A stretch of 64,000 nt of DNA from Planococcus citri. Lineage: Eukaryota; Arthropoda; Insecta; Hemiptera; Pseudococcidae. Position numbers and translations under genes: made by a program. The notes beneath the pieces were generated by a model that saw only the letters and a list, made by a program, of their open reading frames with translations, was not told where the DNA came from and searched no databases. Below are positions 34,647 through 46,318 of the stretch, one piece after another. The first letter of the stretch is position 1; each line of letters starts with the position of its first letter. The DNA is taken from positions 3,844,001-3,908,000 of the forward strand of contig NC_088679.1 in assembly GCF_950023065.1 (NCBI RefSeq), given 5' to 3'.

Positions 34647-34650
34647 ATTT

Positions 34651-36675
34651 TCAAAACGATTCAACTTTTTGGAAAAAATAAAAAAATTGAAAAAAAAACA
34701 TTCAAAAATGCACTATTTGAACTAAATTTCACGAGTTGAATTGACTTTGTCGATGAATTTTCGTAGAGCTCAATGAAGTATAAAGATGAAATTTGGTCAA
34801 TTGCAGCCTACTTTTTCTTGTAGACGAAAATATTGAAAATGCCGGATTAAATGCATGTATTTCCACCAAAACAAGGTAAGAATGATTTATATTTTTGGGT
34901 GCATTTAATAATCATCTAGCGGGTATTCGAAAATTGAGCAATCATACTAAAATTTGGAATGAGAACCTATCACTGAAAAAAAAAACATATAAACAGTTTG
35001 AACATGTTTTCAATTTTATAAATTGAAGAAGCATAAACACCCTTTAGCTTTTATGAGAGAAAATTGAAAATAATTTTCGACCATAGAATGACTAGTGAAT
35101 ACATGAAAGAGTGATAACGACTTGATCGAACGCAGTTTTATACGATTTGAAGATCAAAAGAAGCTACAAACAGAATTCAGAAAAAAGTGAATTGCACGAA
35201 GAAATCTCATACGAAAATTTTTTGTCTGAGACAGTATAAAAATTCAACACAACTTGCCGTCAATTCGAAAAATTGTAAATCCATCGTGAATTCCCATCTT
35301 CGACAGAAAGCTGTCGTAATACGAGTAAGTATAGGTACAATTTCAAATGACAAGAATCCGTTCAAAATCCCTTTTCACGTATTTCACTTTCGTTGCACAG
35401 CCAAAAACTTCTTAAAAATTTTTTTTTCTTTGAAAAGAAATTTGCTTTTTTAATTTTTGAGGTAGCTAGGCAGTATGTTAATCTGAAGTTTAATTCATGT
35501 GGAACTCGCTCATTTTTTTAATTTTCAGGCAGGTCAATCGTTCTCTGCACATCACATAGGTTCTTTTTTTAAAAATCCCAGTCTTTCAGAAAGATTATTT
35601 TTCCTGATTTTTTCGGATATTCTGGACCAATTTTCGCAATTTTCTAAATCTTTCAAATTCTAACTACATAAAAACAAAATGGTACATACTTAGAAGGTCG
35701 GAGGGATGATCAAATTTTTCGAAAACATCATCAGCGGTGAATTTTATCAATGAATCAATAAACTGAAGACTTGGTTTCGTTTATAAAAAGGTGATGACCG
35801 AGAAAGGAGGTAAGTTTTCATTTTCAAAGCTGGAGTGTTATCACTTCTCACCTTCAATAGTCAAATTGCTTCACTTCAGTTGACTGAAAAATTGAACATA
35901 CCTGGAGCGTGAGGATTTTAAAATAAACTATGAAAAATGGACCTCAAGATAGTCTAAAAATGTAGAAAATTGGATCAAAATTCAGTAATTGAAAAAGTGA
36001 GAAGTCATCAGATTCGACAATTTCTTTTCATTGAAAAATTTAGGTGCTCATTTTTTACGATTTTCTTGGCCCATTTCCTTCAGGTTGTTAATTTTCACGA
36101 TAACGAATTTAAATTATCAAGACCCTCCCTATCCTCGTAAAAAATCTGATGAAGAAAAATGTTACCAAAAATCCTCGATTTTTTAATGCTAAACCAATGC
36201 CGACTCTCTTTTTGCAGACCTTCCAATTCCTCAAAGTTGAAAAAATAAAAATATCATTTAAAAAAAGCAAAACAAAAATTGGCAAAAAATTTCGAAAATT
36301 TTAAGTTCATACCTACGTAATTATTTTCAATTTTTGTTTGAAAAAAAAACTCTTTCTGTTCCTCTTGTTATATTGGCCTTTCTGTACAAGATCCCAATCC
36401 CTGGTCCTCTGAAATAAGTTGATTCTTTTGTATGTACAAAGACCTCACAGCATACAAAAATCAAAAATAAAATACTTAAAAAATCAACAAAAATTTTCAA
36501 AAAGTTTTCAATTTCCTTTCAATATCCTTTTTTAAAAGATAAGTCCTCTTCTGGTCTCCCAAGAATTGTCGTTCCTCTTTACTCCCCTTCTCAAAACAAA
36601 CTATTGAAAATTTATTCATTCTGATCTTTAAATCTCACTCAACATATTTAATCCTGTTTTGTTAGTTGTGACTGT
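34651..36675. other. AT-rich DNA, no feature recognised
   Basis: No gene or clear repeat boundary is visible. Short frames such as 35187-35453 are unsupported. Confidence 0.35.
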
Positions 36676-36677
36676 TA

Positions 36678-36894
36678 CAGGGTGCCCAGAAATATCGTGA
36701 ACCCCAATGAAAGTTTTCTTCATTAAAAATATAGGTTGGCAACGTGAAATAGATGCATACCTTATGATTGGTGGAATGTTATCATCTCAGTCTAACAACC
36801 AATCATGTGCTATCATTATCATCATTCACTGTGACCAAATGAAATATTTAGCAGAAAACTTTGTTAGGGGTTCACGATATTTCTGGGCACCCTG
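36678..36894. mobile_element. 217 bp TA-flanked MITE with perfect 28 bp TIRs
   Basis: The left end CAGGGTGCCCAGAAATATCG and the next eight bases (TGAACCCC) are repeated perfectly, inverted, at the right end. TA flanks both ends. The CAGGGTG terminus with TA target is typical of mariner-type non-autonomous elements in arthropods and is shared with 43733-44305 and 53115-53755. The perfect TIRs suggest it is younger than its neighbours. The short open frame across it is not a gene. Confidence 0.85.
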
Positions 36895-38060
36895 TATATC
36901 TAATTTGAGATTTTTCACCAGGACCACTGTACACTGTTGGCTGATCCAAAAACTGATGTAGGGTTCAAGAACCTCTTCAAACAAACGTAATAAGAAGTTA
37001 GAAGGTAAGGTATTATTGAAATTTTTAACTGATATTCTAGAAGAGAATATTGAAGATGTACAAATAAGTGATCCGAAAAGTGTTGCAGCCTAATTATGAG
37101 TGTTCCTTATTTGTATGGTAAAAAAATTTTTTCGATTTTTTTCGCTCCCACCCCCCAAAAACATGACCTCGGGTGAGAAAATAATACCCTGAAAATTTCA
37201 GCCCCCTAGGTGAGAAAAAGTTCTGCCGGTGGGCCCCCCCCTATTTTCCCATATAGGGGAAAAAATCGAAGTATCAGGCGAAATTTTTAAAATTGTGAAC
37301 TTTCTAGTTCCAACACCTCAGTCAAGTCCCTACTTACGTAAAATCAACCTATATATCAATTTTAGCCCCCTATCTCACCCCAACACTAACCAGTGGATTA
37401 GAGGGGAGAGCTCATATTTATGCTTACATATGGTAGTAGTGAAAAAATATTCAAGGACGCCCTAAATTGTTATCGGGTTTCACGAGAAAAACTTCTTCAA
37501 TCGCGTTAGTAAAAATGAGTCGTGCTAGGGAGCACGTCTCTCGCCCCTCCTCGATCTCAAAATATAAAAGAAATCAGAAAAATTGAAATTTTTACTTTTT
37601 TTTCACATCATAATCCTGGGTTTGGTCCATTTTCATTAGAAATACTGTTAAATATTTTATGACCTGTCTACATGATGAAAAGGTGGAACTTGCCCTATGT
37701 CTCCTTCCGCAGAAAATGAAAAAAGATGAATATTATTACATTTTTTTCTTCCATATTCTAATCTTTGGATTTGGTTGATCTACATCAGAAAAGCACTACC
37801 TATGTCATATGTCAGATTTTTAAAAACTTTTGGGAAAAGGACAAGTTTCTGAATTTTGACTTTGAGAAACATTGAAAAGGACGTTTTGTAATAAAATTAA
37901 CTATGTCAAATTTTCACAGAAGACTTATTGACGTTCTGATACTTTGTAATGTAGAGGAGACTTCACCCCCATTCCAAAAAAAAAAACCAACTTCGTGGAT
38001 CTCTATCATCTATGTAGCTGGTGAGCATTGTAGAGGGGACTGAGAAAAGGTTTTTCTGGA
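36895..38060. other. Repeat-derived DNA with one arm of a distant inverted repeat
   Basis: No gene. The segment 37094-37190 (GTTCCTTATTTG, GCTCCCACCCCCCAAAAACA, TGACCTCGGGTGAGAAAA) is mirrored at 40010-40105 on the other side of the 39017-39984 element. The remainder is AT-rich with C runs. Confidence 0.45.
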
Positions 38061-39012
38061 GATTATCTACGAAGCATTCTGCACAGAGATGAAAAATGTT
38101 CACCTAATTACGAGTACCTATAAACATCAATTTTCATCTTTCTTAATATTCTTCAATTTTGGGGGTCTCATAAATATGGACCACCATCATTTGGAGGGCA
38201 AAAGGGTGCTTTTCTTGAAAAAGTGGTTATCTAAAAGTACTCTGCTCAGAAATGAAATATTATCAAAAAATTTGTATAGATATGAATTTTTCATTTGTAT
38301 GTTGATTTGTGTCGCTGTTGGGACTTGGAATCTGATAAGGACGAAAACGTGATATTTGATATTTGACATAAATAAAGTTCGAAGTTTTTCAAAATGATTT
38401 GTATTGAAGAAACTTTCGTGTGGATCGATGTGTTCAAATGGACAAAAACGATCAACAAACACACTCAAATTCAACTGAAATTGTACAACAAAACATTCTC
38501 TATCACGGTTTCGTCCTGATAAAAATCAAAGTCCACTGGTGCGACACTAGCGATCCCAGTGGATGCCCGGCCCGAATTTGGGAGACCGGGAGGGAAGGTT
38601 TTTCTTGAAAAAGTGCTAATTCAGAAAGATTCTGCACATAAATAAAAAATTTTCAAAAAATTTCTACAGACATCAATTTATGATATTTTTTTATTTTTCC
38701 CAAATTCGAGGAGCTCCATGCAAGAGAGCCAAAATCGTTTGGGGTTCCAACAATGGTTTTTTCTTGAAAAAGGGGGTTATGTAGAACAATTCTAATGTAA
38801 AAATGAGAAATTTTCATCAAATTTTCCATAACTTTGATTTTTTCAACTTTGAGGGGCTCCTTACTAGGGGGCCAATATGATTTGAAGGGCCGGGGAAATT
38901 TTTTCTTAAAAAGGGGATTATTTAAAAACATTCTGGCGCAGAAACAAAAAATTTTCATGAATAGAATATTTTTTTGATTTTTTCTCCACTTAGGAGGCTA
39001 CCAGCACCACTT
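38061..39012. repeat. Degenerate ~130 bp tandem repeats
   Basis: Diverged units near 38150, 38590, 38720 and 38840 carry CTTGAAAAAGTGGTTAT / CTTGAAAAAGGGGGTTAT and AGTACTCTGCTCAGAAAT-type text, the same family as 30541-30970. The first unit here and the first unit there are the closest pair. No gene. Confidence 0.6.
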
Positions 39013-39016
39013 TTAA

Positions 39017-39984
39017 GGTAAGACCGCCTATTAGTACGCGGTTAAGGTTTGAGACGCTCCAGCTCCCAGAGTTGTGCATAAAAATTTATGAAATTTTGTA
39101 CACATAAACTTTGAACCCTTGGCTACATAACTGCTTACTCACTTTTGAGTTTCCCATTGCTGCTTTTTTGTAATAACGCAAAAATGAGGGCAACTCAAAT
39201 GCGTACTAATAGGAAGGTACCTTCCTATTAGTACGCAAACGTCCGCCTATAAGTACGCATGAGTAAATACACGTTGAAAATGGTAAAAAATCCAACAAAA
39301 AGCACTGAAAAAGTGTAATGGCATATTTAGAGGGAATTACTGTGAAAAAAACCAAATTAGCAATTCAAATATCCGAAAAAGCAAAGTTTTCAGATTTTAA
39401 AAAAATACATTTTTTTGACATCATATTTTTTGTCCATTTTTTTGAAATTAGCGTCAGTATCATGATCAGACTTCATAATCTTGAACTTAGATGGACTAAA
39501 TACCAATTTCAGCTAATTTTATTCATTTTAATGCAAAATGATCAAAAAAATGAAAATTTACATGCAAAAATGATGCATACTAATAGGACTTAGGAGGTGC
39601 GTACTTATAGGAAGTTTTTTGTTCTGACATAAAATGATGTCTAGCTCTATAGGTAATAAAATAATATTTTCGAAATGTCTTTTTTTTCATAAGAAACTAC
39701 ATAAAATTACGGATCGATTGGTATAAGATACTTACCAAATAACATTATTTTAATATGTTCAATCTCATTTCCCATTTTGATGAAAAAAAAATCCAAAACA
39801 CAGTTTTTCATTCAAATTGTTCTCAGAGACAGAGTTTTCAATCAAACTGCGTGATTTTTTCGGAGAAACTAGGGTCATTAGTCAGCTACGTCATGGTGTG
39901 GTCAAATTTTCGATCAGTGTTACCAATCGCGAGAAAAACGCAATGCGTACTAATAGGCGGTGCGTACTAATAGGCAGTTTTACC
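39017..39984. mobile_element. 968 bp TIR element with iterated CCTATTAGTACGC motif
   Basis: The left end GGTAAGACCGCCTATTAGTA and the right end TACTAATAGGCAGTTTTACC are inverted repeats. The motif CCTATTAGTACGC, in either orientation with at most two changes, is found near 39027, 39199, 39216, 39244, 39571, 39598, 39944 and 39962. The left flank is TTAA (39013-39016), the right flank TTAT (39985-39988), suggesting a TTAA target. It shares the GGTAARRC end with 6810-7731. No transposase frame is visible. Confidence 0.75.
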
Positions 39985-41000
39985 TTATTACAGATAGGGG
40001 AAAAATAAAAAATAGGGAATTCTTTTCTCACCTGAGGTCATGTTTTTGGGGGGTGGGAGCTACAAAATCCCAACTTTTCAAAATAAGGAGCACCCTAAGC
40101 CTAATGTAATTTCAAAAAGAGGATGTATTGACCTTGTTTTTCGATCAATTCGTACAAGACTCTCGTTCCGGTCTGCTTATGACTACTATCGAAAATGTCA
40201 ACGTTTTTCCCGTCGAGGTCATCAGTGATTTTATATCAGAACACGTGACTACGAATTTAAAGGTGGGAAAAGTTACAATACCCACGCTCAAGTGAGTATT
40301 TATCAAGCTCCAGAAATTAAACTATCGCAACTCGATGAAGTAAAGACAAACTAGAAAACACCAACACTAATGAGATATGGTCATTTTTTTTCAGAATAGA
40401 TTCAATTCCAGCAATTCCACCACAGAAACAGAAAATTTTGATTCTCCCCCCAATTTTTTCCCAACTTGGTGGGGTTCTAAATGAACCAGAATAACTAGAA
40501 CAAGGGAGAAGAGGGCTGAGGGGTGAAGTTTTCAAAAAAGTTAATCAATAGGTAAAATTGAATTATGATGCTCGAATTTAGACTTTTTGGAAAATTTTCA
40601 GCAATTTTTGTTTCGTTCCATTTTTTTTAATGCTTCAACGGTGAACGGCTCCGCATCTGTACCCTTCACATGAGAACCAAAATCTCAGAGAGAGGGGAGA
40701 GAGGGTAAAGGAGATATTGGAGTAATTTAGAATAACGTAAAAATTTAGAATCTTCATTAAAATTATCCATCTCATTTTTTGATCATTTTCAACTCGAGAG
40801 TGAGGGGAGGGAGGCCCATTTAAAAAATAATCTATTTTAGACGTAGAGAAAAATATGAAAATATTGAATCATTTCCTATTCAAATAAAACAATCAGGGGC
40901 AGTAACGTCTGAAGCCACCCGAGCACCCAAAGTGCAGTCACCTCATTTCAAAGAATGTTTTGTGATATTTCCATTGAATATCTATGTGCACTTTTTATTC
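39985..41000. other. Repeat-derived DNA downstream of the receptor gene
   Basis: Holds the second arm (40010-40105) of the inverted pair with 37094-37190. The rest is AT-rich with no recognised feature. Confidence 0.4.
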
Positions 41001-41608
41001 ATCGCAGAATCTCACCAAAACAACACACTCACGAAGGAAAATTTATTCAACACCGTGTAGCTTTCACAAAAACGTCGATTCATCAATTCTACACAGGTAT
41101 ATGTAATAGGTGACTCGAAAAACAAACCAAATGAAGCAGCAGTCGATCCGGATGAAATTTCAATCTATAAAACACACAAGGCACAGGTCGAAGGGGGGCT
41201 GGAAAGCTGGAATTCTTTCGTTGTGCGTTCTGTGCGACTCCTATACATCGCGTACGTGTCAGATTTAGCGTTGAAAAAAAAATGATTAAAAATTAAAACG
41301 AAACTGGGGAAATAGAACGCGAAATGAGATATAGATAGACAGACAGAAATGAAGAAAAAACACATAGGTATGGGGGGGGCAGGTAGGTAAAACATCATCA
41401 TCGTAAACACACACGCATTTTTTTTTTAGAAAAAGGAGAAACCAAGTTTTACCTAAAAATATACCATATATATGTACGAGTACAAGGATAGATTTTTATG
41501 TACGATATAATATAGGCGTTTGTAAAATTGGTATTGGCATTCGCACACGGTACAGCTGAGTGAGAAGCTGCTCGGTATAGTACGTAGGTAGTTCTAGTTA
41601 CGAGTATA
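41001..41608 (-). other. Probable 3' UTR and flank of the 5-HT1-type receptor gene
   Basis: This is the sequence immediately downstream of the receptor stop codon on the minus strand. It is CpG-bearing and shows no repeats from elsewhere in the window. Candidate polyadenylation signals (AATAAA on the minus strand) are at 41041-41046 and 40995-41000. The true 3' end cannot be fixed from sequence alone. Confidence 0.4.
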
Positions 41609-42118
41609 TCACAAAAAAGATTCGTTCGCTTTCGAAGTTTGTATGGGACTTTTAATGGAAGCGGAGTTAATAATTTCTATATCATCCTCGACGTCTTTTA
41701 AATTTTGTATCATGGTTTTTTCCGGACTGGTGCCGGTCATATAGAAATGCTGAGGCGGATCCGGATCGCCGTATTGAGAATGATAGAACTCTTCCCTCAT
41801 CATGTGGTTGAGCGAGCCGCATCTGAAGAATAAAATCTGCTGGAACGGTCTTCGAAAGTCGCGATTCAATGTAGCGTATATGATCGGATTGAGCAGCGAA
41901 TTAGCGTAGCCTAGCCACAGGAAAATGCTACTTAACGAATTCGGTATCGTTTTCGAATCGCGAAGAAAAGGTCTAACTAATGCTAATACGAAAAAAGGTA
42001 ACCAACAAACGATGAACGCGCTCATTATTATGCCCAGCGTGGTGGACGCTTTGCGTTCTTTGGCCAATTGGAAGCGTAGCTTCTTCGTATGCGATGCCGA
42101 GCTGCTCGTACTGTTTAC
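41609..42118 (-). CDS. 5-HT1-type serotonin receptor, last coding exon (TM6, TM7, tail)
   Basis: The 169 codons encode the C-terminal part of a rhodopsin-family biogenic amine receptor: end of intracellular loop 3 (LAKERKASTTLGIIM), TM6 with the CWLPFF signature, a short extracellular loop, TM7 (FLWLGYANSLLNPIIYATLN with NPxxY), helix 8 (NRDFRRPF, with a Cys in FFRCGS that could be palmitoylated) and a tail ending ESFL, a class I PDZ-ligand-type end. The combination KERKASTTLGIIMSAF, WLGYANSLLNPIIYATLNRDF and terminal ESFL matches insect 5-HT1 receptors, which couple to Gi and lower cAMP. The acceptor is TGTTTTCAG; the stop is at 41609-41611. It follows the 62751-62948 exon in phase 0. Confidence 0.93.
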   Translation of the reverse strand, partial: VNSTSSSASHTKKLRFQLAKERKASTTLGIIMSAFIVCWLPFFVLALVRPFLRDSKTIPNSLSSIFLWLGYANSLLNPIIYATLNRDFRRPFQQILFFRCGSLNHMMREEFYHSQYGDPDPPQHFYMTGTSPEKTMIQNLKDVEDDIEIINSASIKSPIQTSKANESFL

Positions 42119-43267
42119 CTGAAAACAGGTCAATCAAAATCCATCTTTTTAATATTCGATAGCACAAATTTTTTACCTAGATTCTTTATCTCTACTATAC
42201 GAATAAAATATTCTCATTCGGACCGATATGTAGATTCAATTTCTTCGGGTCAACCATTTTTTTCTCCGACTAAATCGCTTCTTTGGGGTTTCTTTCACCT
42301 TTTTTCTTTCGCAAAAAATATTCGTCATCGGGTTTCAAAAACGACCGATTCGAATTTCAAATTATGTTGCAACCTTTCAAACGCATCATACACGCTTTAT
42401 ACTTAGTGGTGGGCCATACCATTCGCATTAAAAAATTAATTCAAGGGTCCTTTCTCGTCCGACGTGAATAACGTCTTCTCGACCTAGTAAAATATATCCG
42501 TTCCGAGCCTTTTCTCTTTCTTATAAATAAGACGAATAGCTTTATAGTATAAGTCAGCTGAAAACATTGAAATATATATCAGGCATTTCCATCAATTATC
42601 ACCACCTCTCTTCCCCACCGCTCTTGTACCATTTACCCTAAAACATTTCGGCTGTCATATTTCTTGGTATAGTGAAAGGTTTCGAGTCGAACATCGAACC
42701 TATATACTGCTTCGACATTCCATTCTACAGAGCAAAAGTATCTATAGTTCGAGACGACGATGAAGAAGAGAAATTATCGAATTAGAATTTCTTCCGAGTG
42801 TGTCGCGTTGTCGTCGTCGTTGTTTTTCTCTCATAAAAGCGAGACGACCATTTTCAGTCATCTTGAGCATCTCTCTCATCTCTCTATTGTAGTGTACAGT
42901 CTCATTATCATAATATAAATTTATTCCGAGATGTTTAAATATTCGTCGACGAAATACCCACATCGTCGTCGAGTCCGCCATGTAAATAGTTACTCGAGTA
43001 GGTAGCCTATATATCTCGGCGTACTCGAGAGTCGAGACTCGAGACATAGACACAATTCGATGGCGACCGATCATCTTATTTGCGTTATCTTTCGTTATTT
43101 TAACCCCTACCAACGAAGCGTTTGTAAATTAATGTTGGAATATTATTTTACTTCTTTTGTATTTAACCAGATCGAGTTGCGGATTTCTACGACGAGAAAA
43201 TTTTGTCGTGTTCGGACTGGAGTGATGCGAAGGTATCTTGCTATAATTCAGAGGTAAATGTCGATTG
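42119..43267. other. Apparently unique intronic DNA
   Basis: CpG-bearing sequence without repeats from elsewhere in the window; CGTCGTCGTCG runs at 42806-42820 and 42962-42972. A minus-strand frame (about 42742-43074) is open for some 110 codons, which is long for this base composition, but shows no family resemblance. Intronic enhancers could lie here; none can be identified by sequence alone. Confidence 0.35.
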
Positions 43268-45720
43268 TTACAAGAGCTCAAAATTGACCAGGAAAGAATC
43301 CAAACCTATCCAAAACTTTTTGAAACGAACGGAAGGGAATCTATGTAGATGAGGACCCCAAAATATACCACCAGCTGAAATTTCTAGCGCTGAAATAGAT
43401 TTTTCGATTTTTGATGAATTTTTGAAAATTCCAATTTGGGTTGAAATGAGAAAAATCAAAATTCCAGCAAATTGACCTGGAGAGCTGAAATTTGGTATAT
43501 ATACCCTATTTCCAACATGACGAGTCGATTGGTGATGGTTTCTAAGCGTTCTGGAACCTCCAGCAAATTTTAGAATTTCTCACTTTAAAGAAAAAACGTT
43601 GTAAGTTGGATGAAAATGAAATTCAGCACGTAAGGTACAAGTTCAGATTTACCATCTTTGTAACCCTTTCCTTTCGATAGATTTAGGATATTTTAGTACC
43701 AGCTGAAATCCAAAATTATCACCATAATGATACAGGGTGTCTCACCTAACGCGCAACCCAGGGCATAAAGGCGTGTAGTAAAAAAATGACGTCACACTCG
43801 GCGGAACCACTGCGCTCAGATGATGCCTGAACATTCTCGAGTAGAATGCCGCAAATCCGACCTTGATATCTTTCTTCCTTGTTTTTTATCAGTAGTTTTT
43901 GTGAAACAAAATCGAAAAAAACTTGTGTGCAACTTTCAAGCTTTTGCTATGGTTTTCACAAAAATGCAAAAAGTGTTCATTATTGAGCATTATTTTTCAA
44001 CAAAAGCGTATAAAAGTGTTCGAAACGAGTTTCTTAATGCATATCCAGGCACAGTTCCGCCGAATAAGTCATCAATTTCGCGAATTGTGAGCTGAAGACG
44101 GCAATCACTGAGGAAATTCAAAGAATTCCTCAACGTGTACTACAAAGTGTGTTCCAAAACCTACTTAGAAGAGCTAGAATCTGTAAAACTCACCTAGGTG
44201 TTCATTTTCAACATCTTCTGTAACATTTCAGAATAAAAAAATTTCCTATTGACGCTTTTTCTATGATTTAGATTTTCTGGGTTGCGTTTTAAGTGAGACA
44301 CCCTGTATTATTTTTTTTTTTAAAAAAAAGGTAAAAATTCAGAATCCACTCGAGGCTCCAGACTCCAGATTCCAGAACGGTTCGAAACTCTGGCCAATCG
44401 ACTCGAGAGGTCGAAAATAAGTTACAAACCAAATTTCAGCTTTCTACGGTCAATTTGGCAACATTTTATTTTTTTCCCATGCCGAGCTCAAATTTGAGTT
44501 TTCAAAAATTCGACCAGATATCAAAAAATAAATTTCAGCCCCCGAAATTTAGGATGGTGGTGTATTTTGAGGTCTTCTATAGATTCCTTTTTGTCCGGTT
44601 CAAAAATGTTTACGCCAGCTGAGGATAGGTACTTCCCTTTTAACCAAAAACCTCATCACAGTTCAGGATCCATAAAAATGACTTTCTAGCACTTTTTGGA
44701 TATTTCCATGCATAGTAATGGCCGGGTTTTCAAGTTTTTTTTTACGGTATTTCAAGTACCTATTCTCTTTACTTTCTCACGTACCTACTTTTGATGAATT
44801 TTATATAAATTTTATCAGTTTCTAGTGATTTATAGCAATTGCCAAATGTTGAACAGCGATGCCCATAGTATTACCTATGTATTATGTTTCTGGTGATTTA
44901 CAGTAAAGTATTTTCAATGTTTTTCTCGGATTTTTATGTAACTTATTGCGAGCACTTTGACATGCATTTTTTGCCACATTTTTCCATCATCTGACTACTT
45001 TTTGTCAATTTTTTATCAATTCATATATTTTTTTCTATTTTTATTCCATTTTAACGTTTTTTAAGACTGTTTCGTGCAAACTTTGTCAAAGCTGAAAGAA
45101 ATTTCATCAATTTCCAAAGACTTCGTGATTTACTTGTAGTGATTTAAATATTTAAAAAAAAATTCACATGTTAATTTCGTGGCTTTTTGGTAGGTAATTA
45201 CAATATATAGTTATTTAGCATATTACGAGTATACTTAAACATCTTTTTGGGCATTTATTGTCATGTTTTATTGAAATTGCATCATTCTCTGACGATTTTC
45301 AGTGATTTTATGGTTTTGCTTGTGTTTGGAAGAGATTACAACGAACAACGATGATTATTTTTTCAAGAGTTGCTAAAATTGCATCCAATTTTAAAACCTT
45401 TTCTGATCTTTCTATTTCACTGACGTTTCATTGTAATCTTCGATAATTTCCATTCACTTTTATTGGTTTTGTCAACAGGGAGACAAGTTGATAAAAATTA
45501 AACTCGATATTACCTAGTTACCTACATAATCAAAAAACCCTAAATTTGAAAAGTTTTCACCCAATATGTGAAGGGGAAGTGTTGGGTATAGAAGACGGAT
45601 AGACAAAGTAAATTTTGAACCAAGTACCAAATTTTGTAAATCAATTTGGTCTCGAATGGTAACTTTGAAGGCCCCTTGAAACGTGCTTCGCTCATGGTCA
45701 AAAATTATCAAAAACATGAA
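43268..45720. repeat. Intronic segmental repeat, copy A
   Basis: Begins AGCTCAAAATTGACCAGG and contains GATTGGTGATGG, then (after the inserted 43733-44305 element) GACTTTCTAGCACTTTTTGG, TTTCTGGTGATTTACAGTA and GGGCATTTATTGTCATGTTT. The same landmarks in the same order occur at 47262-49620 (copy B), and in part at 49980-52960 (copy C). The first 450 bp also match 11221-11540. Confidence 0.75.
43733..44305 (+). mobile_element. 573 bp mariner-like deletion derivative with transposase ends
   Basis: TIRs CAGGGTGTCTCACCTAACGC and, inverted, GCGTTTTAAGTGAGACACCCTG, flanked by TA on both sides. Inside, from the ATG at 43949, a frame reads MVFTKMQKVFIIEHYFST and NAYPGTVPPNKSSISRIVS, the helix-turn-helix start of a mariner-type transposase (of the kind Pfam calls DUF4817, from memory), ending at 44095. 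Starting at 44101 in another frame, ITEEIQRIPQRVLQSV and GVHFQHLL-stop (44223) is the very end of such a transposase. The catalytic DDD/E core between them is deleted, so the element cannot move by itself. Confidence 0.85.
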
Positions 45721-46318
45721 TATTCACTTCTTGTTCACTTAACACGTGTCAATCACTTGCAAAATGATTCATATTCACAATGGAATTTATGAAAGAGTGC
45801 TCCAAAATGATAATTTGAAATTTTTCTAGTTTTCATGCGTTTTTCATGCATTTTGGCCAATTTGACCAAATTTTATGATTTTTCAATGATTTCAGAGCTG
45901 TTTTTCAAGTTTTCACATCGTTTTTAACAAGTTTTCAAGCATTTTCATGCATTTTTGGCCAATTTTACTGAAATTTCATGATTTTTTTATAGCCTTTAAA
46001 GTTACCCCAGTATGAATATTATTTTTTTACTCCTCAGGGAAGAACTTTGGCACATGAACAAATGCGCTACTTTATGTCACTTGACTCATTATTTGAAAAT
46101 TCAAAATTCCAGACTCCAAGCTTTTCATGTTAATTAAAATTAATTAAAACACCACTTTTTTTCGCTTGCTTTTTCACTGGTGTTGGAACCACTAATTGAA
46201 AATGATAAAATAAGAAAAATAACTGCCAAAGTGTACTCTATCCATTCTCGGTGTCAGAATTCTTCCATACTTCATAGTTCCACTACCATGGAGCATTACC
46301 GAACAAATTGTCCTCTTG
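45721..46318. other. AT-rich intronic DNA
   Basis: No gene. Repeated TTTTCATGCATTTT.GGCCAATTT phrases near 45830-45960 look like a small degenerate tandem repeat. Confidence 0.4.

Noticed and set aside
42742..43113. Minus-strand open frame of about 110-123 codons in the receptor intron
   Set aside because: Lies in CpG-bearing unique DNA where stop codons are rarer; no family resemblance and no start or splice context linking it to the receptor.
43820..43948. Upstream extension of the mariner transposase start
   Set aside because: The family's protein begins at the MVFTKMQKVF methionine (43949); the upstream codons are the element's 5' UTR.
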